53,228 nt of DNA from NCBI GenBank assembly GCA_023807065.1, contig JAJJLU010003557.1:1-53228 (forward strand), in the 5' to 3' direction. This document shows positions 1 through 10,575 of the stretch, piece by piece (the first letter of the stretch is position 1; each line of letters opens with the position of its first letter). Below the pieces are notes generated by a model. That model did no database searches, was not told the DNA's origin, and saw only the letters and a list, made by a program, of their open reading frames with translations. Both the position numbers and the translations under genes were made by a program. The stretch is from Isotricha intestinalis (taxonomy: Eukaryota; Ciliophora; Litostomatea; Vestibuliferida; Isotrichidae).

Positions 1-121
1 TTCCATTTATTTTTGAAAAAAGTGAATATACAGTTTTTAAAGCACCTATGTTTATTCCTAAATTTATCGGAATTTCATTTCCATTTAAATATTCATTTTT
101 TGTTTTTTCGTTTAAATCCAT
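1..121 (-). CDS. Hsp70-like protein, 5' end only (runs off left edge)
   Basis: An ATG on the minus strand at 121 opens a frame of 40 codons that is still open at base 1. The peptide contains INIGALKTVYS after about 20 residues. This sits where Hsp70/Hsp110 proteins carry the first phosphate-binding loop of the ATPase (G-I-D-L-G-T-T-x-S). The fit to the actin/Hsp70 fold is by motif only. The usual Asp is Asn and the Thr-Thr pair is not intact, so this would be an atypical Hsp70 relative, closer in feel to Hsp110-type members. An A-rich leader precedes the ATG, as in neighbouring genes. Only the first exon or part of it is visible, so family membership is tentative. Confidence 0.5.
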   Translation of the reverse strand, partial: MDLNEKTKNEYLNGNEIPINLGINIGALKTVYSLFSKING

Positions 122-656
122 TTTTTCTCTTCTAAATCTAATATAATATAATTAAATTTATGATAAAGATTTCAATATAAAACTATCAACTAATTTTGAT
201 AAAATAAATATTTAATTTTTTTCTGTTTTGAATGTTTTTTTTTTAAATTATTTATTTTTTATTTTTTGTTTTCATTTATGATTTAATTAATATTTAAATA
301 ACAAGTATTATAAATAATAGTTTAATTATATAGGTAAATTATTATAATTCTAAGTATTTAATTTTTCAAGTTATTGTCTTTTTAAACTCAATTTTATTGT
401 TATTCAAAATTATTTTTATTTAATTTCTACAAAAATAAAATTTGTATGTCATAAATCTTAAAAAATGAATATTAATAGAAAATCAAATAAATATCTGATT
501 ATGCTAAAGAATTCTATTTAAATTTTGATGAGTTGAAATATTTTGAAGTAAAGATTTAAATAAAAAATATTTATTAAAGATATTTTAAATAAAAATTCAA
601 AGGTTTAGATTTATATTTTAAAATAATTCAAAAAAAACAATTAAAAAATAAATATT
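122..656. other. Intergenic, no gene seen
   Basis: AT-rich spacer of 535 bp between the stop of the coiled-coil gene and the start of the Hsp70-like gene, both on the minus strand. It should contain the promoter and 5' leader of the Hsp70-like gene. Stops are dense in all frames and I see no RNA gene or repeat family. Confidence 0.6.
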
Positions 657-2731
657 TTATTTGTTACTTAAAGTATTGGCACTTCTATTTGAATTTAAAT
701 AAGAAACTGATTTAATACTACTTGCAGTATTTTGATTAGTATTATATTCTTCTAAACAAAAAGGTTTTTTTGGTCTTTTCACTTCATTTTCATTTTTTTT
801 AATATTTCCATTATTTTTTATTAGATTTTTAATAGTATTTCTTCCAATTTGTTTTGAAGTATAATTTTTAATTTTTGAAATTTCATTTTTAGAATTATTA
901 TCTTTATGAATAATTTTTTTATTTGGACTTGTTTTTAAATTTTTTAAAGTTCTGATTTTTTTTTCTCGTGTTGTTTTCATTAAATTATCTTTAATACTTT
1001 TATCTAATTCACTATAATTTTCTGTTTTTAAATATTTTTCAAAGCTTAAATTTTTAAAATCAATTTTTTTAGGATGAGAAACATTTATATTTTTCCTAAA
1101 AATATTTTTTCTTTTATTTAAAGTAGAATTTAAACTTTTTATTTCTTCATTATAATCATTTAAATCACTTTTTTCTTCATTTTCTAATTCAATTAATCTT
1201 TTTATTAAATTTTCAATTCTTGGACTTTTGGAAAACATTTCAATAAATTTTCTTTTAGTTTTATCATCAATTTTTCCTAAATGTGAAATTCTATTTAAAT
1301 CATCATTAAAAATTTCTTTTTTATATTTTAAATTATTATTATAATTATTAAGTTGTTCATTTAAATAATTTTTTTGTTTTTCAAATTTATCAAAATTAAT
1401 TGCTTTATTAATAATCCAAATTAATTTATTATCTCTTTGATTTTGTTTTATATTTTGCATTCTTTTTATATTATTTTGTTTAATTAAATCTAATTCTTTA
1501 TTTTCTTCATTTTTTTTTAATAATTCATTATTTTTGTCGTTAAGAACTTGTTCTGTCATTTTTTGTTTTATTTCAATAGTATTTAATATTCTTTCTTTCT
1601 TTTTTTGTTGAATTAATTTATCTTTTTTTAATACATTTTGTATATTATCTTCATTCAATTTTGCTTCTTCTAATTTTTCTTTTTTTTCTTCTAGTTTTTT
1701 TTCATTAAATCTTTTTTGTTTTTCTTCTTCTATTTCTTGTTTTATTTCATAATATCTTTTATTATTTTCTTTTATATTTTCCAATTTTCTCATATTTTTT
1801 AAAGTTGTTTCTCTTTTTTTATTATATTTTAATTTATTATTTTCCATTTTATTTTTTCTTATTTTTTCCAATTCTTTTTCTAAATAATAATGTTTATTTC
1901 CTAAACTTAAAGCTTTTTCTTTTATTTTATTCCTAAATTCTTCATTCATTTTTTCAACTTTTTCTCTATATTTTTCTCTATTATTTTCTATTTCTTTATT
2001 TTTTTCTTTTAATTCTTTTTCTTTTTCTTCTTCTAAATATTGATTATATTTAAATTCTTCTTGTTTATTCATATAATATTCTAAATTTCTTCTTTTTCTT
2101 TCTAATTCTTCATATTCTTCATATTTTCTTTTTAAATATTCTTTTTCTATTGTTTCCATTTTTCCAATTTCTTTTGTTAAATCTTTTTTCTTTTTATTTT
2201 CTTTATCTTTAAAGTTTTGTCTCTTTAATTTTAATTCATTTTCTTTTTTATTAATTTCTTTTTCTAACTGATATTCAACGGCATTTAAAAATTCATTTTC
2301 ATTTTTGTTTTTTGAATTATTATAATAATTTAAACAATCATTTACTGCAGTTGAAGAAATATTTTCTTTTAAAATCATATTTCCAGATGATAAATTATCG
2401 TTTGAAATTGTAGGAATTTTACTCATATCAATTTTATCTTTAAGAGAATTAATTTCTTGAATTTTTTTTTGCCTGAATTTTTCATAAAAATCATATCTTT
2501 GTTTTTGAATTTCTTTAGGTAAATTTTTAATATCTTGATGTATATTTATAAATTCTTTAAAAGGAATATAAATAATTTCATCAGAAGAATAACCTAAACT
2601 TTTCATTGCTTCTATTGTTTTTGATGAATTTAAATCTAAATCATTAATTTCAGAATTAATTTTTAATTGATTTAAATTTGAAGATCTTGATTTATTTGAA
2701 TAAGAATTTTCAACTAGTTTTATTTCTTGTT
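657..2731 (-). CDS. Large Lys/Glu-rich coiled-coil protein (start unresolved)
   Basis: The open frame runs to 2837 on the minus strand. Its first ~35 codons are T-rich, begin at a TTG, and contain no ATG. I therefore place the coding limit near a CAG acceptor at 2732 and assume a short upstream exon that I could not find; the first in-frame ATG is at 2603. The N-terminal part holds a compact module (MKSLGYSSDEIIYIPFKEF, then LPKEIQ and RYDFYEKFR) that looks conserved rather than low complexity. About residues 190-560 (counted from the 2837 start of the frame) are almost continuous charged heptads, predicting a long coiled coil. The C-terminus is basic with RSPRIE- and SPNKK-like segments. No enzymatic motif is visible. 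A cytoskeletal or basal-body structural role is plausible but is inference. Confidence 0.75.
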
Positions 2732-2925
2732 CTGTCGTTTTTTTTAAAATGAAAAAACAAAACAAAATAAAAAATATATAATTTAAAGAAAAATTGGAAA
2801 ATAATAAAAAATTTAAATAATAAATTTCGAAAATCAAAAATAAAATTATATAAATCTCAATTAATTAATAATTAATAACTTATAGAAGGTAGTTCACGAA
2901 AAAAAAACTTTAATTATAATAAAAC
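2732..2925. promoter_or_regulatory. Shared divergent promoter region
   Basis: About 190 bp lie between the divergent coiled-coil gene (-) and the small ORF (+). The stretch is AT-rich, with an A-run just before the ATG at 2926. The missing first exon of the minus-strand gene may lie here. No defined motif is recognised. Confidence 0.3.
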
Positions 2926-3249
2926 ATGAATTCATCATCGATGTTATATTTATCTGTTGAAAGTGGGAATATTATAATTAAACCAATATATTCAAATTAT
3001 GAAGATGTTAAAAATATAAATTGCTCTGATAATGATGATAGTATTGATTTCTCATTTGAAAATAAATGTGAAGAATTAATTTTTGAAAATATAAATACTA
3101 GTATTAAAAGTGAAAATAATGTAAATGTTGATAACAAGAAAAGCAAATTATTTCTTAGAAAAATATTAAAGGAAAATTGGGAAGAAGAAATTCAAAATAT
3201 TAAATATAATTTATATGATAAATATTTAATGGAAAGATTTCCTTTTTGA
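2926..3249 (+). CDS. Small acidic hypothetical protein
   Basis: ATG after an A-rich leader opens a 107-codon frame ending in TGA, the only TGA stop among complete genes here. The composition (Ser, Asp, Glu, Asn, with a C-terminal KENWEEEIQNIKYNLYDKYL helix) looks like protein rather than random AT-rich sequence. There is no signal peptide, membrane segment or known motif. It is divergent from the large coiled-coil gene. The TGA might instead mark the end of a first exon, but I found no convincing donor. Function unknown. Confidence 0.55.
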   Translation: MNSSSMLYLSVESGNIIIKPIYSNYEDVKNINCSDNDDSIDFSFENKCEELIFENINTSIKSENNVNVDNKKSKLFLRKILKENWEEEIQNIKYNLYDKYLMERFPF

Positions 3250-3734
3250 ATAGATGCTTTTCTATGAAATTAGATGTTGTATCAATTTGTATAATTATAA
3301 ATTTAGAGTTAGTTATTTAGAAAATTGTTGGTTTTAATTATATATCTTTATATATAAAAACTGTATTAATTTGGTTAAGGAAAGTTAATCTTTTTTTTAT
3401 TTTATTTTTTATTTAAATATTTAAGAAAAGAAGTTTAATTTATTATTTTTATTTGAAAAATTAAAAATCATACCTTATTTTTTATTTTTTTTAAAATCTG
3501 TTGGCAATTTTTCCGACTTTTTTAAAATTAAATATCAAAATTTTATCTTAATTGAATATTAATTAATTGTTTGAAAATTTTTTATTTTTTTTAAATAAGA
3601 TTATAATATCTTTAAATTTAAATAAATTATGATTGTTATGATTTTTTATTTTTTTGAAGGATTACAAAATAATTTATATTAGAATAAAGGTTTTTATAAA
3701 AATTATTAAATTTAATACAATAATTAAATAAAAA

Positions 3735-5090
3735 ATAATTCAAATTATAATGAAATAAATTCGAGTTTGTCTCAAATTATTTATTTCATCCTTAATAAAA
3801 GAAAAATCACCTCTGAAAAATCAGTCTATAGTATTAATAATTCATATCCTAAATTTCATTTAAAATAACCATTGATCAATTAAATTATAAATAAAATTTA
3901 AATCAAATTCAAAATTCATCTTTAACGAATATCAAATGATGATTTTAATTCATTGGAATTTCCTTTTTAATAAACAAAATATAACACCTATTGAATATGG
4001 TCCTCATTTAAAATATTCTTTGGAATTATTTCTATTTAATTATATTAATAAGAATGATTGAGGTATTTTTTCGGTCAATGAAAATTTTAAACTTATTAAT
4101 TGAGTCATTATTTGGTTTTTGTTAGATTATAATTTTTATATCATTAATCCTAAAAAACTGATATTTTAATTATTTTGCTCCTTTTTCAACATTTATTGAA
4201 CAAAATCATTGCTTTTTCAAAAGAAAAGTATTTTTTAGATATGAATATTCAGTTAATTGAAGTTTTTTTTTGTTCTTATTGTTTTTAAAAATATTTTTTT
4301 AATGAAATGATTGATTAATGTTCTGGGGAATTACTCATATGATTTAATGGATGTTCAAATCAAAAAAGTAACAATTAAATGGGATATAATTGAAAATATA
4401 ATTTTATTTTTATCTTCGATGATAAATTTAAATGATGCAAGATATTTTATCAAAATAATGTTAAAAAAAGCCATTTCTTTATCCAAATGATACTATTTCC
4501 ACTTTTATTTTAATTATAAATATACATCAAAGAAAATAGAATATATAGAAAGTAATATAGATGAATTAAAAGAAAAATATGTTAATTTTTTTAAAAAAAT
4601 AAAAAGAGTTTATATTATAAATTCAGAAAGAATTTCAAGTTTAAAAATATTATTTCACATTAATAATAGAAATTAAATAATTATTAGTCGATGAAAGTTC
4701 AAATAATGTATTTGGAAAAAATTACCAAAGCAAAACAAATTAAAAATTTATTGTAAAGTTTTCATAAAGAAAAAAACAATTTTTTAATTGAAAAGGAAAT
4801 TTCATTTTTGAGTGAGGAAAATTCAAAAAATAAAGATATTTATTATTTATCTAAAAGCTAAAGTTCACTTGTTGCTTTTAATAAAGTTTAGTGAAATAAT
4901 TTCGTTTATAAGCAATATAACAATAATCTTAAATTCCTTATAGCATTAAATTAAAAAAAAGAGAAAAATTTATTAATTAATGAAATTCAATATTTTAATA
5001 AAAAAATAAAAATAAGCATAGGAATAATATTAAATAATTATTAAATGAAATATTTCGAATTTATATTTTAATTATGATTTATAATATATA
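3735..5090 (+). pseudogene. Decayed protein-coding region with many internal stops
   Basis: Between two intact genes the plus strand holds protein-like stretches broken by stops and a few frame changes. One runs from about 3740 (NSNYNEINSSLSQIIYFILN, then KSVYSINNSYPKFHLK) and is followed by TAA codons. Another near 3975-4190 includes ITPIEYGPHLKYSLELF and is broken by TGA codons. A third, about 4315-4673, keeps ~120 codons in one frame with a single TGA at 4488 (DLMDVQIKKVTIKWDIIENI and later KKIEYIESNIDELKEKY). A further segment from 4691 reads MKVQIMYLEKITKAK and is broken by TAA at 4754. Many of the stops are explained by one G:C to A:T change from CAA or TGG, as expected for a gene losing function under AT mutation pressure. 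The original family is not recognised. Confidence 0.45.
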
Positions 5091-5212
5091 ACTTTTTTAT
5101 GCTTGAAAGGTAATTATATTTATTAAACAATTAAATATTATTTTATAGATAAAATGTTTAAAATATTTACATAATTAAATTCAAAAAAAAAATAATTATT
5201 ATTTTAAATATT

Positions 5213-7081
5213 ATGATTATTAAAAAAACAATATTTCTTCTTTCCCTAATAATCCATTTAAAAAAATGTGATATAATATCAGCATATATTCATTATGATG
5301 GGGAAGAAATACCATTAACAGTAGATTCATTAACATCAATAAAAACTCAAATACCATATGATTATTATTATTTAAATATATGTCCTCCAGAAGACAAAAT
5401 TATAGTTCCAGATAATATTGGAGAATTACTTCAAGGTTCTCGTAAATATATTACAAATTATAATGTAAATTTAAAGAATAATACTAACTTTAAATTACTT
5501 TGTAAAAAGAAATTATCTAAAGGAAATATAAAAGCTTTTACTTGGTTAATTGAAAATAATTATAAAATCAATTTTTTTTTAGATCTTCTCCCTGCAGGTT
5601 ATGTTGAATTAAATGAAAGAAATCAAAAAATCATTGTTTCTTATAATGATGGATTACCTTTAGGCTTTATTGCTAATTATGATAATGAAACTACTATATT
5701 TATATATAATCATTATAGATTATATATTCATTATAATCAAATAAGTGAAAATAAAAGCACTATAGTAGGATTTGAAATTGAACCTTTTTCAATTTCTTCT
5801 AATGAAACTTTAAATGAAAATTTTATTGAAAATAAAACTTATTTATCTGGAAAAGAATTAAAAATGAGACAACCACAAAAATTAAAATCAGAAGATGAAA
5901 TATATTTTACATATGACATTAAATTCTTTAAATCAAATATAACTTTTGCTTCAAGATTTGATCATTATAAAAAAGAAACAAGTTCAGTTCATTGGATAGG
6001 ATTAATAAATTCAAATATATTAATAATATTTTTAACAATAATAACAATATGTATTTTTATTAGGGCAATAAGAAATGATATTCAAATATATAATAGAAGA
6101 ATATCAGAAAATGAAATAATTGATGAATATGGTTGGAAAAATATAGCAAATGAAGTTTTTAGAAAGCCAATAAATCCTGAATTACTTTGTGCATTTTTTG
6201 GAACTGGAATTCAAGTAATAATAGTAATATTATATTCTTTATTTTTTGGTTATATTGGTTTTTTTCAACCAGAATCAAGAGGAAGTTTATTAACAATGAT
6301 GTTAATGGTTTTTATATTTATAGGAGTAATAAATGGTTATTTAAGTGGTAGATTATATAAAATATTTAAAGGAAGAAATTGGTTAAAATCAACTTTATAT
6401 ACAGCATTTCTTTTTCCATCCTTTTGCTTTGGTTTATTATTAATAATAAATTGGTTATATAGAATGGAAGATTCAACTATATTAATTGAATTTCATAATA
6501 TATTATCACTAATAATATTATGGATATTTTGTTCATTTCCATTAGTTTTATTAGGTAGTTTTATAGGAATAAAACAAAAAGGATTAGAATTACCTTGTAA
6601 AGTAAATCCAGTTCCTGCATTAATAGAAGAAAAAAATTGGTTTTTTAAAATTAAATATGCTGTTTTCTTTACAGGTTTACCTCCTTTTGCTGCAATTTTT
6701 ATTGAATTTTTGTATACAATGAGTGCTATTTGGAAAAGAGAATTAACATTTATGCCACAATTTATTTTGTTAAGTGTTTTTATATTAATTATTATTAGCT
6801 CTGAAATAGGTGTTTTATTTACTCATGCTAATTTATGTAAAGGAGATTATAATTGGTGGTGGAAAAGTTTTTTTGCTTCTGGTTCTTCAGCTTTATATGT
6901 TATTTTATATAGTATATATTATTATTTTAAATTGAAAATTAAAAGATTGAGTACCACGATTATTTTCTTTGGATTAATGACATTGATTGCCTTTATTATT
7001 TTTTTAATGTGTGGTGCTTGTGGTTTGGGTTTGACCTTTTTTTTTGTTAGAAAAATATATAGTATGATTAAAATGGATTAA
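5213..7081 (+). CDS. TM9SF/EMP70 family nonaspanin membrane protein
   Basis: The 622-residue product has the full layout of the transmembrane-9 superfamily: an N-terminal signal peptide (about 1-24), a luminal domain to about residue 255, then nine membrane segments. Family hallmarks include HWIGLINS before the first membrane helix, DEYGWKNIANEVFR after it, GTGIQ, GFFQPESRG, LPPFAAIFIE, the cytosolic-loop NPVPALIEEKNW, and a C-terminus KIYSMIKMD that closely matches the KIYSxxKxD Golgi-retention tail of animal and plant members. Length and tail are normal for the family. These proteins act in the endosome/Golgi system in sorting and delivery of membrane proteins. The ATG is preceded by an AT-rich leader and no intron is needed. 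Confidence 0.96.
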   Translation: MIIKKTIFLLSLIIHLKKCDIISAYIHYDGEEIPLTVDSLTSIKTQIPYDYYYLNICPPEDKIIVPDNIGELLQGSRKYITNYNVNLKNNTNFKLLCKKKLSKGNIKAFTWLIENNYKINFFLDLLPAGYVELNERNQKIIVSYNDGLPLGFIANYDNETTIFIYNHYRLYIHYNQISENKSTIVGFEIEPFSISSNETLNENFIENKTYLSGKELKMRQPQKLKSEDEIYFTYDIKFFKSNITFASRFDHYKKETSSVHWIGLINSNILIIFLTIITICIFIRAIRNDIQIYNRRISENEIIDEYGWKNIANEVFRKPINPELLCAFFGTGIQVIIVILYSLFFGYIGFFQPESRGSLLTMMLMVFIFIGVINGYLSGRLYKIFKGRNWLKSTLYTAFLFPSFCFGLLLIINWLYRMEDSTILIEFHNILSLIILWIFCSFPLVLLGSFIGIKQKGLELPCKVNPVPALIEEKNWFFKIKYAVFFTGLPPFAAIFIEFLYTMSAIWKRELTFMPQFILLSVFILIIISSEIGVLFTHANLCKGDYNWWWKSFFASGSSALYVILYSIYYYFKLKIKRLSTTIIFFGLMTLIAFIIFLMCGACGLGLTFFFVRKIYSMIKMD

Positions 7082-7540
7082 ATATTTATTAATTGTTTTT
7101 TTTGTAATATATTTTCATTTATTTATATGTTTTAAAAAAATTCTTTTTTCTAAACACTTATTATTATTTTTTATGTTTTTATTATAAATAATTTATGAAG
7201 AATGGTAATTAATTATTCATTGATTTCTAATTCATCATAATCATTTTTAAAAAATTTTAATGAATTAATTTTATGATTTGAGATTAAATACTTTTTATTA
7301 ATAAATATAATTCAACTTCTTTAAAATGAAATTTCATTAATTTTGAAGATTTTGAAAAGTATTTATCTTAAAAAGAAGGAATTGTAAAAATAGATAAGTT
7401 TTCTATTGAATTTGAATTTTTGTTTTTTAAATTTGACTTTTATTTGAAATAAAACTAAATTCATTTTCATTTCCTTTATCTAATTTTAGAATTATTAAAT
7501 ATTTTCTCTTTTTTTCCATTTCATTTCTCTTTATTCTTTT
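7082..7540. other. Intergenic with a possible short gene relic
   Basis: 459 bp between two plus-strand genes. Around 7335-7440 one plus frame reads INFEDFEKYLS, a TAA, then KEGIVKIDKFSIEFEF, which looks like a broken coding fragment. The rest has nothing recognisable. Confidence 0.4.
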
Positions 7541-8809
7541 ATGAAGGAAAATTCTCTCTTTTTTTTTGAAGAGATTATTTCATTTTTTAATACAAAAAAT
7601 GAAATCATTAAAAAAAAAATAATTAAAAAAATGTTCAAAGAAAAAAATTTAAACGAATTAAATTTGGATAAATTTAATGAAAATACTTCTTTAAATAATA
7701 ACAACACAACAAATAATTGTTCATTTAAAAAAAATTGCACTTATGAAATAAATAATAATGGTTTGAATAGATTAAATTATTTAGATTATACATTTCTATC
7801 TCATAGAAGTAGTTTTTCTTTATCTAGATCAGTTCCTTTAAATTTAAATAATGTAAAAAATTATTTATATGATTTAAAAAAAACTTTAGAATTAAATTTA
7901 CAATTACTTGAAAAATTAATCAATAAAAATTATAATAAAACAGATTTGAATGTTACCTTTGATAATTTTAAGAAAAAAATAGATGAGAAAGAAAAAATAA
8001 AAAAAAAAATAATGGATAGGACTTCTAAAAATTTAATAGAAAATCAAATAATAGAAGAACTTAAGAGAAAAATTGAAGAAAATAATGATTATTATCAAGA
8101 AAAAATTATAGATTGTTGTACAAATTCAGCTAATAAGGATGAATATATTAAAAATGTTGAAAAAAAGTTATCAGAAGTTGAAATTTATATACAAAAATCC
8201 ACAAAAAATATAAGTAATTCAAAATATGAGAAATATAAAAATTGGAAATTAACTAATTTTCTTGATTCAAATAATTATATATTAAAAAGAAGAGAATTAT
8301 TAATAAAAGATAAAAAGGAAATGGAAATAATTGTAAATGAATTAAAAAAAGAAAATGAAGAAATAAAAAATGAAAAGAAAAAAAATGTAGAGATAATATC
8401 TCAATTTAAAAATCTTAAATCATACAAAATAAATGAATATATTAAGAAATATCAAAGAGAAATTATTTTCCTAGGAAATAAAATAAAAATATTAAAAAAA
8501 CATTTTGAACATTTAAATAATGAATTTAAATATTTAACTTTGTCTTTCAAATCTCAAAATGAAAAAGAAGAGGAAAGAATTGATAATTATATAAATACTT
8601 CAATGGATAATATAAATAAAGATAATAGTATTTTACCTTATGATTTGAATAAAAAATTAAATAATTTTATGGATTTTTCTGCTATTTTAAATAAAAAAGA
8701 AGAAAGTAAAAATTCTGATTTAGAAAAAAGTAATAATAAAGAAGGAAATCCCTTTGAAAATTTATCTCAAACTAATATTTGGGATATTAGTGCTATAAAT
8801 AAAAATTAA
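7541..8809 (+). CDS. Coiled-coil protein, function unknown
   Basis: A single 422-codon exon. The first ~80 residues are Asn/Lys-rich and probably disordered. A Ser-rich patch (LSHRSSFSLSRSVPL) follows at about 88-102. Residues ~110-350 are largely helical with heptad character (for example KKEMEIIVNELKKENEEIK). The C-terminus is acidic and Asn/Ser-rich, ending near QTNIWDISAINKN. No catalytic motif, signal peptide or membrane helix is visible. Heptads and basic charge suggest a filament or scaffold protein. The first ATG is used; the preceding TTTATTC tract is unlike the A-rich leaders elsewhere, so the true start could be a later Met. Confidence 0.75.
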   Translation: MKENSLFFFEEIISFFNTKNEIIKKKIIKKMFKEKNLNELNLDKFNENTSLNNNNTTNNCSFKKNCTYEINNNGLNRLNYLDYTFLSHRSSFSLSRSVPLNLNNVKNYLYDLKKTLELNLQLLEKLINKNYNKTDLNVTFDNFKKKIDEKEKIKKKIMDRTSKNLIENQIIEELKRKIEENNDYYQEKIIDCCTNSANKDEYIKNVEKKLSEVEIYIQKSTKNISNSKYEKYKNWKLTNFLDSNNYILKRRELLIKDKKEMEIIVNELKKENEEIKNEKKKNVEIISQFKNLKSYKINEYIKKYQREIIFLGNKIKILKKHFEHLNNEFKYLTLSFKSQNEKEEERIDNYINTSMDNINKDNSILPYDLNKKLNNFMDFSAILNKKEESKNSDLEKSNNKEGNPFENLSQTNIWDISAINKN

Positions 8810-9251
8810 AAAAAATTAATATTTTTTTTATATGTATTATGAAGTAATTAAATGGTAATAATAATTGAGAAAAAACTTAAAATTAATATTTTAATTTATT
8901 TTATATTTTAAAAAAATATTTAAAATATCTTTTCTAAATAAATAAGCACATAATATTATATCAATAAATATATCAATAAATGAAAATAAGACTAATAATA
9001 AAATATGAAAATAATACCAAAACTCATATTATTTAATTTTAAAAGAAATATTATGGTATTTTAATTTTTAAATTCAAAAAATTATATTTACAAAGCAAAC
9101 AAAAAATTTTTTTCATAATAAAAATAAAAAAAGTATTGTTTTAAGGACATTAATTTTATAAATCATGATATTTAAAATATTAAAAATATGAATATTATAT
9201 ATATTTATTTATTTTATTAAAATAAATATATATGCTTTAAAAAAATTAAAT
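8810..9251. other. Convergent intergenic, no gene seen
   Basis: 442 bp between the 3' ends of two convergent genes. AT-rich, with stops in every frame; no repeat or RNA gene recognised. Confidence 0.6.
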
Positions 9252-10019
9252 TTATTTTTCAAAAGATTCATAACTTTTAATTATTCTTATAGGCATATTA
9301 TTAGGATTGGTGATGTTTCTTTTAATTCTTGAAGATATATTATTTTTTTTAGTTGATAAAGAAAAATGTGAAGCTTGTTCATATAAATTTACAATGGATT
9401 TTGTATATTTACCATCAAAATCATTGTTTTCTTCCTTTCTTTCAGAATTTAAATTTAATTTATTATTTAAAGGAGGTAAAATTAATTTTTTTAAATAATT
9501 TTTTTTTCTCATCCTAAATTTTTGTAAATTAAAATAAGTATTCGATAAAAGATTTTTAGTGTTATTTTTACATTCTTTATTTTGAGTAATAATATTTTTA
9601 AAATAATGTTGATCATTAATAGGGATTTCTTTTCTAATTTTACATACTTCTATTATATTTTTCTTTTTCTCTTGATGAATTTTATCAAGAATATTATTTG
9701 CAAAAATTTCATATTTTTTTTCATTTTCATCAATAGTTCTAAAAGTTAAACTTATTTCTCTTTTTTGATTCCTAGATTTACTACTTAATTTTGATTGAAG
9801 TATTTTATTAGATAAGCGAATTTTTTTTTTTAAATCTTTTAATTTTTTTTTTTCTAAATTTTGAAAATTTTGTCTTGCTAATTGTACTATATTTAAAACT
9901 ATAAATTCACCTTTTTCACTTTTTGGAATTGGATCATCTAAAAAATTTAATGTATTTGATTTTCTTTTTCCATTTTCTTCTGTTATACTTTGTTTTAATA
10001 AATCAATTCCTTCTTTCAT
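9252..10019 (-). CDS. Basic hypothetical protein, 255 aa
   Basis: An uninterrupted minus-strand frame from ATG to TAA. The protein is Lys/Asn-rich. It has a helical N-terminal half (VLNIVQLARQNFQNLEKKK and on to about 135), a middle with QKFRMRKKNYLKKLILPPL near 170-190, and a basic tail with SSRIKRNITNP. The LPPL-containing basic segment followed by KYTKSIVNLYEQASHFSLS looks like a short conserved motif region in an otherwise disordered protein. No known domain is recognised. It is convergent with the preceding coiled-coil gene. Confidence 0.7.
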   Translation of the reverse strand: MKEGIDLLKQSITEENGKRKSNTLNFLDDPIPKSEKGEFIVLNIVQLARQNFQNLEKKKLKDLKKKIRLSNKILQSKLSSKSRNQKREISLTFRTIDENEKKYEIFANNILDKIHQEKKKNIIEVCKIRKEIPINDQHYFKNIITQNKECKNNTKNLLSNTYFNLQKFRMRKKNYLKKLILPPLNNKLNLNSERKEENNDFDGKYTKSIVNLYEQASHFSLSTKKNNISSRIKRNITNPNNMPIRIIKSYESFEK

Positions 10020-10575
10020 TAATTTATAAAATCATTAATTGTTTAATTAAATTTTATGATGCTTTTCAAAATTAAAAGAATAATCTATAAATTTTTTATT
10101 TAAATTTTATTCTTATAAAAAAATAAAGATAAAGTAAAAGAAAAAGCAAAATTAAATGGAAAAATTGTTGAATATTTTTATGAAGAAACTTTAGATTATT
10201 GTTGAGAAATAGTTTTATTGAAACAAAAGAAAATAATATAAATAATTCATTAAAAATATTATAAATTAAATAAATTGAAATATGTCGATAATTTAAACAA
10301 AGATTTTAATGATTTTCGAAAATAGGACAGAAACAATCAGAATTAATTCCAAAAGAAATATAAAGTGTAATTTCCAACAATATAACAATTTTTAAATTTA
10401 ATTATAAAAGATATTATTTAATTTATTTTAAAAATCTTCATCAATAATCTAGAATTCAAATTCACTCAATAAATTCTTTTCTTTGATTTCTATTTTTTAT
10501 TCAAAAGTGCAATAAAAAAAAATACTAATAAGTTTATAAAAATTATAATTTTGAAACAAAAAATTTAAATATAAA
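10020..10575. other. Intergenic with a possible decayed gene fragment
   Basis: 556 bp upstream of one minus-strand gene and downstream of another. On the plus strand around 10130-10400, protein-like segments (VKEKAKLNGKIVEYFYEETL, then VDNLNKDFNDFRK) are interrupted by TGA, TAG and TAA. This resembles the decay at 3.7-5.1 kb but is shorter and weaker. No other feature seen. Confidence 0.4.
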
